A DNA stretch of 33,379 bases from Hyphomicrobiales bacterium (GTDB lineage: Bacteria; Pseudomonadota; Alphaproteobacteria; Rhizobiales; Methyloligellaceae). How positions within the stretch are numbered: the stretch's first letter is position 1; every line of letters starts with the position of its first letter. The DNA lies in NCBI GenBank assembly GCA_021775525.1, contig JAJFHQ010000035.1, forward strand, positions 1-33,379. Reading direction: 5' to 3'. The notes under the pieces are model-generated. The model saw nothing but the letters and a program-made list of their open reading frames with translations, was not told where the DNA came from and searched no databases. The position numbers were made by a program, and so were the translations under genes. Below are positions 24,011 through 32,018 of the stretch, one piece after another.

Positions 24011-24038
24011 TAGATAGCAAAATGATGTCCCAAGTCAA
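24011..24038 (-). promoter_or_regulatory. Candidate promoter of the multicopper oxidase operon
   Basis: On the minus strand TTGACT (complement of 24033-24038) and TATCTA (complement of 24011-24016) are 16 bases apart. The predicted start falls within the Fur-like dyad. Confidence 0.5.
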
Positions 24039-24151
24039 AGGGAATAACGCTGAGTCTGTCGCTGCTGCGACGCGTTGTGATTGCAAATAAGCTTTCAATG
24101 GGATGCGCAGCGCAATTGCGGCAGCGCAGCAATCCCCATATAAGGCAAATC

Positions 24152-25027
24152 ATGACCAGTGAGACCGCCATAGCTTTGCGCAAGATGAACGGGCTCGGCA
24201 ATGATTTCGCCGTGCTTGACGCGCGTCCCGCTACGCTCGCATTGAGTATTGAGCAGGCGCGCGCGATTGCGGACCGTGAAAGCGGCGTGGGCTGTGACCA
24301 GGTCATCGCAATTGAACCTTCTCCCCAAGGTGCCGATGCTTTTATGCGTATCTGGAATCACGATGGCGGCGAAGTGGAAGCTTGCGGCAACGCTATGCGA
24401 TGTGTGGCATCTGTTCTGTCGAAAGAACTTGGCCGTCCTGAAGTTTCAATCCAGACCGCCGCCGACATGCTAAGCGCTGCCGTTAATGCTGATGGGAGTG
24501 TCACGGTTGATATGGGCGTTCCAAAACTAAACTGGGACCAGATCCCGCTTTCGGAAGAGTTTCACGACACCCGGATCATAGAATTGCAGGTCGGCCCTAT
24601 TGATGACCCTGTGCTGCACACCCCCAGCGTGGTGAATGTTGGCAATCCCCATTGCATCTTCTGGGTGGATGATCTGGATGCCCATGACCTTGCCCGCATC
24701 GGACCCGTACTTGAGCATCACCCGCTGTTTCCCGAGCGCGCCAATATTTCGCTTGCACATGTGACTTCTCCCGAAGCCATCACTGTACGCGTGTGGGAGC
24801 GCGGGGTTGGTCTGACCCGGGCTTGCGGTACGGCTGCATGTGCTGTCGCTGTCGCTGCCGTGCGCAAAAAGCTGACGGGCCGCAACGTCACCGTGACCCT
24901 GCCCGGCGGGCCGTTGCAAATGGAATGGCGCGAGAGCGACGATCACATCCTGATGACGGGCCCGAGTGAACTTGAATATGAAAGCACACTTGACCCGGCC
25001 CTGCTCAAGGCGGAACCGGTCTCATGA
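24152..25027 (+). CDS. dapF: Diaminopimelate epimerase
   Basis: Converts LL- to meso-diaminopimelate for lysine and peptidoglycan synthesis, without a cofactor. The 291-residue length is normal. The two catalytic cysteines are Cys78 (EACGNAMRCVA) and Cys225 (TRACGTAACAVAV). KMNGLGNDFAVLDAR near residue 11 and VNVGNPHCIFWVDDL near 161 are typical. ATG 24152 has AAGG six bases upstream; a longer in-frame version from 24077 lacks support. It overlaps mtaB by four bases and begins the dapF-mtaB-ftsY-yciB run. Confidence 0.98.
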   Translation: MTSETAIALRKMNGLGNDFAVLDARPATLALSIEQARAIADRESGVGCDQVIAIEPSPQGADAFMRIWNHDGGEVEACGNAMRCVASVLSKELGRPEVSIQTAADMLSAAVNADGSVTVDMGVPKLNWDQIPLSEEFHDTRIIELQVGPIDDPVLHTPSVVNVGNPHCIFWVDDLDAHDLARIGPVLEHHPLFPERANISLAHVTSPEAITVRVWERGVGLTRACGTAACAVAVAAVRKKLTGRNVTVTLPGGPLQMEWRESDDHILMTGPSELEYESTLDPALLKAEPVS

Positions 25028-26277
25028 GTGCGCCCGAAATCCTCACATTTGGTTGCCGTTTGAACGCGTTCGAATCCGAAGTTATGCGTGACCATGCCGA
25101 GAAGTCGGCCCTTGGCGACGCGGTGATCGTCAACACCTGCGCTGTGACGGGCGAGGCCGTGCGCCAGGCCCGTCAGGCGATCCGCAAGGCCAGACGCAAC
25201 AAGCCGGATGCACGGATTGTGGTGACGGGCTGTGCAGCCCAGCTTCAGCCGGAAATGTTTGCGGTGATGCCGGAGGTCGATCACGTGATCGGCAACGCTG
25301 AAAAGATGAAGGCCGAGACCTTTGCCACGCTCGCCACCACGAACACTGAGCAGATCCTCGTTGATGATATCCAGTCGGTGCGAGAAACGGCGGGCCATAT
25401 GATTGACGGCTTTGGTGCGCGCACACGCGCCTATGTGCAAATCCAGAATGGCTGCGACCATCGCTGTACCTTCTGCATCATTCCCTATGCGCGCGGGCGC
25501 TCACGCTCGGTACCAGCAGGTGAGGTGATTGCCCAGATACGCTGCCTCGTTGAGGCCGGGACGCGCGAAATCGTACTGACTGGCGTCGACATCACGGCTT
25601 ATGGCGCCGACCTGCCGGGTGTGCTGACGCTTGGCGCCCTGACGAAGAAAATTCTGAAGCTCGTACCGGAGCTTGAACGCTTGCGGCTCTCTTCAATCGA
25701 CTCTATCGAAACAGACCCGGACTTGCTCGATGCCATCGCCTGTGAAGAACGCCTGATGCCTCATCTTCATCTCTCTCTGCAGGCAGGGGACGATCTGACG
25801 CTCAAGCGCATGAAGCGCCGTCACAGCCGGGCGGACACAATGGAGTTTTGCCGAACCGTGCGCGAACTGCGACCGGACATGGTTTTCGGTGCGGATTTGA
25901 TTGCCGGTTTCCCTACCGAGACCGAAGAAATGTTCGCCCGGACGCTTTCCATCGTCGAGGCGTGCGGTCTCACCTACCTGCACGTCTTTCCCTATTCATC
26001 GCGCCAGGGCACGCCTGCTGCACGAATGCCGCAGGTCGACGGCATAACCATCAAGGACCGCGCGGCGCGGTTGCGCCGGGAAGGCGCGAAGGCGCTGGAC
26101 CGGCATTTGCAAAGCCAGCTTGGCCTTTCACATGACGTCCTGATGGAAACACAAACGCGCGGACGTACCCCGCATTTCACGCCGGTGTCGCTGTGCGGGG
26201 AGGCGCGTTCCGGCGATATCATTTCAGCGCGTATGACCGGCCACGGCCACGGCGTGCTCGAAGGAATACCGCTGTAA
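25024..26277 (+). CDS. mtaB: tRNA N6-threonylcarbamoyladenosine(37) C2-methylthiotransferase
   Basis: Radical-SAM enzyme that methylthiolates t6A37 to ms2t6A37 in tRNAs reading ANN codons. The N-terminal MTTase domain has the three cluster cysteines Cys11 (TFGCRLNAFES), Cys39 (VNTCAVT) and Cys70 (VTGCAAQ). The radical-SAM site is Cys144-x3-Cys148-x2-Cys151 (QNGCDHRCTFCIIPYARGRSRS). LTGVDITAYG, HLHLSLQAGDD, GADLIAGFPTETEEMF and HVFPYSSRQGTPAARMPQ fit MtaB better than MiaB. The C-terminus contains a TRAM-like segment. Length is 417 residues. The start lies within the dapF stop (ATGA), and the ftsY start overlaps its stop (TAATG). Confidence 0.96.
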   Translation: MSAPEILTFGCRLNAFESEVMRDHAEKSALGDAVIVNTCAVTGEAVRQARQAIRKARRNKPDARIVVTGCAAQLQPEMFAVMPEVDHVIGNAEKMKAETFATLATTNTEQILVDDIQSVRETAGHMIDGFGARTRAYVQIQNGCDHRCTFCIIPYARGRSRSVPAGEVIAQIRCLVEAGTREIVLTGVDITAYGADLPGVLTLGALTKKILKLVPELERLRLSSIDSIETDPDLLDAIACEERLMPHLHLSLQAGDDLTLKRMKRRHSRADTMEFCRTVRELRPDMVFGADLIAGFPTETEEMFARTLSIVEACGLTYLHVFPYSSRQGTPAARMPQVDGITIKDRAARLRREGAKALDRHLQSQLGLSHDVLMETQTRGRTPHFTPVSLCGEARSGDIISARMTGHGHGVLEGIPL

Positions 26278-27545
26278 TGAGCAAGGATAAGAAACCCGGT
26301 TTCTTCAAGCGTCTGCTTGGCTCCCTCATTGGCTCCAAGGACGAGGAGCCGGTAAAGGAAGAAAAGCCAAAAGCAAAAGCCAAGGCAAAGGCCTCGGCGA
26401 AGAAACCGGCTGCTAAAAAGCCTGCAGCAAAAACAAAAAAAACTCCGGCAAAAAAAGCAGCTAAGAAGAAACCGTCCGCAAAAAAGCCTGCCGCTAAAAA
26501 GTCTCATAAAGAACGCGTCTCAAAAAAACAGGTTGCTGGAACGGCAGCCCCGGTTGAGGAAATTGTCGAGTCGGTTGCCGATAAGCCCGAAGCCGGGGCG
26601 GAGCCAAATCAGAAAAAAGGCTGGTTCTCACGACTGCGCGATGGTCTGAGCAAGACCTCGAACAAACTCACCGAAAACATCACCGCGATTTTCACCAAGC
26701 GCAAGCTCGATTCAGAGATGCTGCAGGAGCTGGAGGATGCTCTGATCCAGGCCGATCTTGGCGTCGACATGGCCATGCGCATTACTGAGGAAGTGGCGCG
26801 CGGGCGATACGACACAGAAATTGAGCCTGAGGAAGTACGCGCGGTGCTCGGCTCCGAAGTGGCCAAGGTGCTTGAACCCATGGCCCAGCCGCTGGTGCTG
26901 GACACTACCAAACATCCCCATGTGATCCTGGTGGTCGGGGTCAACGGCACCGGCAAGACCACGACCATCGGAAAGCTTTCGCACCAGTTCGCTCAAGACA
27001 GAAAATCCGTGGTCATTGCCGCCGGCGATACCTTCCGCGCAGCAGCAATCGACCAGCTCCAGATCTGGGGAGATCGCACCGGTGCGCCGGTCGTGTCGGG
27101 TAAGGAAGGCGCGGATGCTGCCGGGCTTGCCTATGACGCACTCGAAGAGGCGCGCGAACGTGATGCCGATGTGCTGCTGATTGATACCGCGGGGCGGTTG
27201 CAGAACAAAGCCGACCTGATGGAGGAACTCGCCAAGATCGTCCGCGTGGTGAAGAAACTCGATGAGAGCGCCCCGCATTCCGTGCTGCTCGTTCTCGACG
27301 CCACAACAGGTCAAAATGCCGTCAGCCAGGCGCAGGCGTTTCAGGAGATTGCGGGCGTTACCGGCATCATCATGACGAAGCTGGATGGCACGGCGCGTGG
27401 CGGCATTCTCGTGGCGATCGCTGAGAAGTTTGCCCTGCCGATCCACGCCATTGGCGTTGGCGAGTCGGTTGAAGATCTGCAACCATTCGATGCCTATGAC
27501 TTCGCATCGGCCATTGCCGGCGCAGCAGAGCAGGTCGAAGCGTGA
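26277..27545 (+). CDS. ftsY: Signal recognition particle receptor FtsY with a basic Lys/Ala N-terminal domain
   Basis: The 422-residue SRP receptor GTPase, which receives Ffh-ribosome complexes at the inner membrane. The N-terminal A domain begins with an amphipathic stretch (KKPGFFKRLLGSLIG), then residues about 25-85 are rich in Lys/Ala/Pro repeats of the AKKPAAKK type, like histone H1 tails. A second amphipathic segment (KKGWFSRLRDGLSKTSNKL, from 113) opens the N domain. The G domain has GVNGTGKTTT from about residue 221, AGDTFRAAAIDQL, DTAGRLQNK and TKLDGTARGG. In many bacteria the A domain is acidic, so this strongly basic one is unusual. ATG 26277 overlaps the mtaB stop by one base. Confidence 0.97.
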   Translation: MSKDKKPGFFKRLLGSLIGSKDEEPVKEEKPKAKAKAKASAKKPAAKKPAAKTKKTPAKKAAKKKPSAKKPAAKKSHKERVSKKQVAGTAAPVEEIVESVADKPEAGAEPNQKKGWFSRLRDGLSKTSNKLTENITAIFTKRKLDSEMLQELEDALIQADLGVDMAMRITEEVARGRYDTEIEPEEVRAVLGSEVAKVLEPMAQPLVLDTTKHPHVILVVGVNGTGKTTTIGKLSHQFAQDRKSVVIAAGDTFRAAAIDQLQIWGDRTGAPVVSGKEGADAAGLAYDALEEARERDADVLLIDTAGRLQNKADLMEELAKIVRVVKKLDESAPHSVLLVLDATTGQNAVSQAQAFQEIAGVTGIIMTKLDGTARGGILVAIAEKFALPIHAIGVGESVEDLQPFDAYDFASAIAGAAEQVEA

Positions 27546-28132
27546 GCGGGGCAGAGAAGGACAAACAGCCTGGCAAGGGGCAGGAGGCAGAACACCCCGC
27601 GTTGCGCCTGGCGCTGGATCTGGGTCCTCTTCTGCTGTTTTTTGCCGCCAATGCGCTGTACGGGATATTCTTTGCCACCGCCTTTTTCATGGTGGCCATA
27701 GCGATCGCCCTCATCACCTCACGATTGCTGACCGGTAAATTCGCAAAGATGCCGCTGGTGACGGCTGTACTGGTGATGGTGTTTGGCGGCCTGACGCTCT
27801 ACCTGCAGGACGAAACCTTCATCAAGATCAAGCCGACAGTGATCTATTGCCTGTTCGCCGCTATTCTTATGGGCGGCCTGGCGGTCAATCGTAATTTTCT
27901 CCAGGTGCTGCTGGGTGACGTGTTCGAGCTGAGCGCTACGGGATGGCGGTTGCTTACCTATCGCTGGGCCGGGTTCTTCATCATATTGGCCATGCTGAAT
28001 GAGCTTGTCTGGCGCAGTTTCAGCACAGATACATGGGTGAGCTTCAAGGTTTTCGGGCTTCTGCCTCTGACACTGATCTTCGCCGCCATGCAGGCCGGGC
28101 TGATGCAGAAACATGCCAAGCCAACCAAGTGA
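27542..28132 (+). CDS. yciB: Inner membrane septation protein YciB/IspZ
   Basis: A 196-residue membrane protein of the YciB/IspZ (septation protein A) family with about five hydrophobic helices. Family segments are LALDLGPLLLFFAANALYGIFFATAFFMVA, LYLQDETFIKIKPTVIY, NRNFLQVLLGD, and TYRWAGFFIILAMLNELVWRSFSTDTWVSFKVFGLLPLT. In enteric bacteria it affects cell-envelope integrity and division; the molecular role is unsettled. GTG 27542 overlaps the ftsY stop by four bases, so it is co-translated. Confidence 0.95.
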   Translation: MSGAEKDKQPGKGQEAEHPALRLALDLGPLLLFFAANALYGIFFATAFFMVAIAIALITSRLLTGKFAKMPLVTAVLVMVFGGLTLYLQDETFIKIKPTVIYCLFAAILMGGLAVNRNFLQVLLGDVFELSATGWRLLTYRWAGFFIILAMLNELVWRSFSTDTWVSFKVFGLLPLTLIFAAMQAGLMQKHAKPTK

Positions 28133-28381
28133 GAACTCGCCAAACAGTTACAAAGCTTTTTGACCGATGATCTGACGTATGTGTTTTTCAGGTGCTCTAC
28201 CGGACGAGATTCTTCTTCTTCTAATCCACCTGAAATTTCCAGCAGACATCAATGCATCACACTGTTTCAAGCAAACGTGACTGGACCACTCGCCTTCTTC
28301 GCGGGTTAATCAGTAGACGGGAGCATTTGACCAACAGGATTGCAGGCATTCATTCCGGTCAGATTGTAGGGGATACGCGAC

Positions 28382-28852
28382 ATGGTGTCCAACGGGCGGG
28401 AAAGCAACGGCGAGATCAATCGCTCGGCAATGCACCTCCTTCATCGCGCCAGCCAATGCGCCGGGGATTTGTTCACCGAGGAAGTTGATAATGACGCGCT
28501 GACACCCCGGCAATTCGCCGTGCTGCTGTCCATCTCCCAGGAAGAGGGATTGAGCCAGACCGACTTGGTTGCCCGCACAGGTATCGATCGCTCCACACTG
28601 GCAGATATTGTTCGCCGGATGCTGAAAAAAGGACTGATCCGCCGCCGTCGCACCAAGGCAGACGCACGGGTCTATGCGGTCAAACTGACCGAAGAGGGCA
28701 TCAATGCGCTTCGCTCTGCTCAACCGGCCGTGCATGAGGCCGATACCCGGCTGCTCGCGGCCCTGCCGGAAACGAAGCGGAAAGAATTCCTGAAATCACT
28801 TAGTGAAATCGTGGGCGCGATGACTCATTCCAACGGCAAGGACGCCGATTGA
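28382..28852 (+). CDS. MarR-family transcriptional regulator
   Basis: A 156-residue winged helix-turn-helix regulator. LTPRQFAVLLSISQEEGLSQTDLVARTGIDRSTLADIVRRMLKKGLIRRRR covers helices 2-4 with recognition helix RSTLADIVRRM, and KADARVYAVKLTEEG forms the wing. The terminal helices should mediate dimerisation. ATG 28382 has GGGGA about nine bases upstream. No linked target gene is evident: it converges on ccmG and follows yciB after a 249-base gap (28133-28381) in which I see no gene and no convincing promoter. The effector is unknown. Confidence 0.92.
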   Translation: MVSNGRESNGEINRSAMHLLHRASQCAGDLFTEEVDNDALTPRQFAVLLSISQEEGLSQTDLVARTGIDRSTLADIVRRMLKKGLIRRRRTKADARVYAVKLTEEGINALRSAQPAVHEADTRLLAALPETKRKEFLKSLSEIVGAMTHSNGKDAD

Positions 28853-28855
28853 GCG

Positions 28856-29443
28856 TCACCCCTTCGAGCGGGCTTTCCTGATAGCCGGCAGCAACTCTTT
28901 CTCGATGATCTCACCGTTGATCGGCCCCACATGCTTGTGAAGGATGGTGCCGTCCCCACCGATAATGAAGGTCTCGGGCATCGCCGTCACTCCCCAGTTA
29001 ATACCCGCCGTACCCTTGGTGTCGACGCCAACTGCGACATAGGGATTTCCAAAGCGGCCAAGAAACCGGCGTGCGGCAACGGTCTTGTCCTTGTAATTGA
29101 TGCCGGTCAGGGGCGCCTTACTGGCCGCCGCCAGTTTCACCAGGTAGGGATGCTCGTCGCGGCAGGGCACGCACCAGGAGGCCCAGAAATTCACGATGCG
29201 CACATCACCACGCGCGAGGTCCTTGCTTGAAAGCCCGGCCACCGGTTTTCCCTTTTCGCTCAAGCCCTCAAGTGGTGGCAAATCGAATTGGGGCACCTTT
29301 TTGCCGAGCAGAGCCGATGGCAGCTTTGACGGATCTCCGGTTTGCAGTCCGAAGAAAAACAGTCCCGCCAAACTGGCGAAAATGATCAGTGGCAGCGCCA
29401 TGCCCCAGGAAAATCCGGACTGTGTTTTCTGGTGTGAGCTCAT
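28856..29443 (-). CDS. ccmG: Thiol:disulfide interchange protein CcmG/DsbE
   Basis: A membrane-tethered periplasmic thioredoxin that reduces the CxxCH motif of apocytochrome c before haem attachment. One N-terminal anchor (about 14-32) precedes a thioredoxin fold with FWASWCVPCRDEHP (Cys91, Cys94), a conserved GINYKD segment and the cis-proline of TAMPETFII. Length 195 is usual. Its start lies within the ccmD stop (ATGA). It is the last gene of the ccmABCDG operon and converges with the MarR gene, with three bases between stops. Confidence 0.96.
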   Translation of the reverse strand: MSSHQKTQSGFSWGMALPLIIFASLAGLFFFGLQTGDPSKLPSALLGKKVPQFDLPPLEGLSEKGKPVAGLSSKDLARGDVRIVNFWASWCVPCRDEHPYLVKLAAASKAPLTGINYKDKTVAARRFLGRFGNPYVAVGVDTKGTAGINWGVTAMPETFIIGGDGTILHKHVGPINGEIIEKELLPAIRKARSKG

Positions 29444-29643
29444 CGTGCCTTTGAAGCCCCCTTGCTCTTCGCCCTGGAGGACCGGCGGCGGATGCCCCTG
29501 GCTTCCAGATCGTCAAGCAGGGTCATCTGACGCCGTGCATCAATGCGTATCCAGCCGATAAGGCCGGCGAGTACGAGCGCCGAAACGCCGTAGGCCATCC
29601 AGATGAAGCCCGCATGGTCTCCGAGATCGGGAAAGACGCTCAT
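29440..29643 (-). CDS. ccmD: Haem exporter protein CcmD
   Basis: A 67-residue small membrane protein that stabilises the CcmABC-CcmE haem-handling complex. It begins MSVFPDLGDHAGFIWMAYGV and has a single helix (GFIWMAYGVSALVLAGLIGW) followed by a basic tail (RIDARRQMTLLDDLEARGIRRR), the standard CcmD layout. It overlaps ccmC and ccmG by four bases at each end (ATGA), which fixes the start at 29643. Confidence 0.92.
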   Translation of the reverse strand: MSVFPDLGDHAGFIWMAYGVSALVLAGLIGWIRIDARRQMTLLDDLEARGIRRRSSRAKSKGASKAR

Positions 29644-30407
29644 GCGCGTGCACCTTGTGTTACGCCGGCGGCATCGACATGGGTCAGCTGCAGCGCCTGA
29701 ACCCGGCGGCGCAGCACCTCGGTGCGCATCGCCATCAGATGCATGACGAAAAACAGGCAGGTGAAGGCGGCCGCCATGATCAGCAGGGGAGTGAGGATGG
29801 AGGAATGAATGGACGGCCCGTCGAGTTTGGCCACAGAAGCCGGTTGATGCAGCGTGTTCCACCAATCGACGGAGAATTTTATGATCGGGATATTTACCGA
29901 GCCGACAATGGCCAGTATGGCCGCCGCGCGCCCGGCGCGGGAGGGCTCCTCGATGGCTTGCCACAGGGCCATCAGCCCGAGATAGAGAAAGAACAGCAAC
30001 AGGACGGAAGTGAGCCGCGCATCCCACACCCAGTATGTGCCCCACATGGGCTTGCCCCAGAGCGATCCCGTGACAAGTGCAAGCAGCGTAAAGCAGGCGC
30101 CGATGGGGGCGGCTGTCTTGGCCGCGACATCAGCCATCGGGTGACGCCAGATGAGCGAGCCAATGGATGCGATGGTAATCACCGAGTAGCCCATCATGGC
30201 GAGCCAGGCAAAAGGAACATGAATGAACATGATCTTTACGGTGTGCCCCTGCTGATAATCTTCAGGAGCCACGAAGAAGGCGAGATAGAGCCCAGTGAGC
30301 AACAGAAGCGCTGTCAGGCACGTTAGCCAGGGCAGGATGGTGCTTGCCAGCCCCATGAAGCGCGTGGGGTTTGCCAACCGGTTGAATGTGCCTTCAGCTT
30401 GAGTCAT
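29640..30407 (-). CDS. ccmC: Haem exporter / haem-handling protein CcmC
   Basis: A 255-residue inner-membrane protein with six helices that presents haem to CcmE. The tryptophan-rich haem motif reads WGTYWVWD (122-129) followed by ARLTSVLLLFFLYLGL. The flanking histidines His63 (FIHVPFAW) and His187 (WWNTLHQPAS) are in the family positions of the axial ligands. Start at ATG 30407. It is separated from ccmB by 82 bases, the only real gap in this operon, in which I see no separate gene. Confidence 0.96.
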   Translation of the reverse strand: MTQAEGTFNRLANPTRFMGLASTILPWLTCLTALLLLTGLYLAFFVAPEDYQQGHTVKIMFIHVPFAWLAMMGYSVITIASIGSLIWRHPMADVAAKTAAPIGACFTLLALVTGSLWGKPMWGTYWVWDARLTSVLLLFFLYLGLMALWQAIEEPSRAGRAAAILAIVGSVNIPIIKFSVDWWNTLHQPASVAKLDGPSIHSSILTPLLIMAAAFTCLFFVMHLMAMRTEVLRRRVQALQLTHVDAAGVTQGARA

Positions 30408-30489
30408 GGAGTTGTTCTAATGATGGTCACGGCTCGGTGCAATCGGCGATGTATATAACGAACGGTCACAAGGTTGGTATTGATGTTGG

Positions 30490-31158
30490 TCAATTGAGGT
30501 TGAGTCTGAGTGCCGCCGCCGATGCGATCGGCGCCAGAACGATCGTCGCGAGGGTGATCGCGCACAATATCAGGTAGGATGAGAGAAATGGTGATGGGCC
30601 TGTGATCACCGCGTTCATGGCTGCCACCCCGAAAATCAACACAGGCGCATAGAGCGGCAGGATCAGCAGCGCCAGAAGCAGCCCGCCACGCCCAAGCCCG
30701 AGTGTGAGCGCGGCACCGAGCGCGCCGAGAAAACTGATTGCCGGCGTACCTGTTGCCATGGTCAGCACCAGAACCCAGAAGGCGTTTGCGGGCAAGTTGA
30801 GCAGCAGCGCCAGAATTGGTGCTGCCAGCGTGAGCGGGATGCCAATGGATATCCAGTGCGCGGTGGCCTTGGCTGCTGCCACCAGTTCCAGCGGCAGTGG
30901 TCCGAGCGCAATAATCTCCAGGGTTCCGTCTTCATGGTCGTTATGGAAGATACGGTCGACGGAAAGAAGCGCTGCCAGGAGCAGAGCAACCCACAAAATT
31001 CCTGGAGCAATACGCGCGAGCAGGTTGAGGTCCGGGCCAAGCCCGAGGGGAAGGATGGCCACGACGACCAGATAGAACCCGAGCGCTGTGGAAATCGCGC
31101 CGCCCTCGCGCCACGCAAGACGCAGATCACGCGCGACGAGGCTTGTGAAAGCCTTCAT
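30490..31158 (-). CDS. ccmB: Haem exporter permease CcmB
   Basis: A 222-residue membrane protein with six hydrophobic segments, the permease partner of the ATPase CcmA. It begins MKAFTSLVARDLRLAWREGG, and includes GILWVALLLAALLSVDRIFHNDHEDGTLEI and LPLELVAAAKATAHWISIGIPLTL, typical of CcmB. The start overlaps the ccmA stop by four bases. Confidence 0.95.
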   Translation of the reverse strand: MKAFTSLVARDLRLAWREGGAISTALGFYLVVVAILPLGLGPDLNLLARIAPGILWVALLLAALLSVDRIFHNDHEDGTLEIIALGPLPLELVAAAKATAHWISIGIPLTLAAPILALLLNLPANAFWVLVLTMATGTPAISFLGALGAALTLGLGRGGLLLALLILPLYAPVLIFGVAAMNAVITGPSPFLSSYLILCAITLATIVLAPIASAAALRLNLN

Positions 31159-31760
31159 GACCGCCCCCCGGTGCCCAGTTTCAGGGATTGCGCAAACTTG
31201 ACGCCAAGCGGTGCGTGGGTCGCGGCGATGACAATGCCGCCCGCTTTAATATGGGAGGCAATGGCAGTTGAGAGAAATTTCCGCGATCCCTTATCAAGCG
31301 ATACGGAAGGCTCATCCAGCAACCATACAGGCCGGTGCACGAGAGCCAGGCGGGCCAGGCCCAGCCGCCGCGCCTGGCCTGCGGAGAGAAGCCCGGCCGG
31401 GATATGTGATAGATTCTCCAGATCGAACGCGCTCAAAGCGCTCTCAATCTCGCCCCCGCCCAGATATTCGGTCCAGAAGGCAAGGTTCTCCTGAACGCTC
31501 AGCGCACGTTTCACGCCATTGAGATGGCCCACATAGTGGCACTGCTCCCCCAGCGAAACGTCATTGTCACCTCCCTCAAGGTGAATGTGGCCTGCCGCTG
31601 CAGGGATGAACCCGGCGAGCATGCGCAGCAGGCTGGACTTGCCCGAGCCATTGGGACCCGTAAGCTCCACTCCGGTGCCGTCTCTTACGTTCAGGGATAA
31701 TCCCTCGAAAACGGTTCTTCCGCCGCGTACGCATTTGAGGTCTTTAAGGGCCAGTTTCAT
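31155..31760 (-). CDS. ccmA: Cytochrome c biogenesis ATP-binding protein CcmA
   Basis: A 201-residue ABC ATPase that powers release of holo-CcmE. Walker A is GPNGSGKS (35-42), the signature is LSAGQ (125-129), Walker B ends LLDEP (147-151), and ATH near 180 supplies the switch histidine. Start at ATG 31760, but no recognisable Shine-Dalgarno element precedes it. It is first in the ccmABCDG operon. The 258 bases up to acnA (31761-32018) must hold the promoters of both divergent genes; I could not place either confidently. Confidence 0.96.
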   Translation of the reverse strand: MKLALKDLKCVRGGRTVFEGLSLNVRDGTGVELTGPNGSGKSSLLRMLAGFIPAAAGHIHLEGGDNDVSLGEQCHYVGHLNGVKRALSVQENLAFWTEYLGGGEIESALSAFDLENLSHIPAGLLSAGQARRLGLARLALVHRPVWLLDEPSVSLDKGSRKFLSTAIASHIKAGGIVIAATHAPLGVKFAQSLKLGTGGRS

Positions 31761-32018
31761 GGGTAAGTGTTTAGCGTGTCAGTTGACCGGTGAAAAGAAA
31801 TGCAATTCTGACGAGAAGACTTGAGCGGCGGCCCGCAATATATTAAGTCAGGACAGATAAGACGCCAGCGCAAAAACGGGGTGTTCCCGGTGCATCGGCC
31901 GCGGCCGCGGTAAATGGGTCCAGATTGATTGGGCCTCGGGGCATCAAGAGCACCGCACCTTCCGTCGGCACACCGGCGGCGCGGGCCAAGGCAATTCGTT
32001 AAAACAGGAGGTTGCCCC

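Noticed and set aside
31890-31925. CGGCCGCGGCCGCGG stretch before acnA as an operator
   Set aside because: It is self-complementary simply because it is GC-only, with no promoter elements at matching positions.
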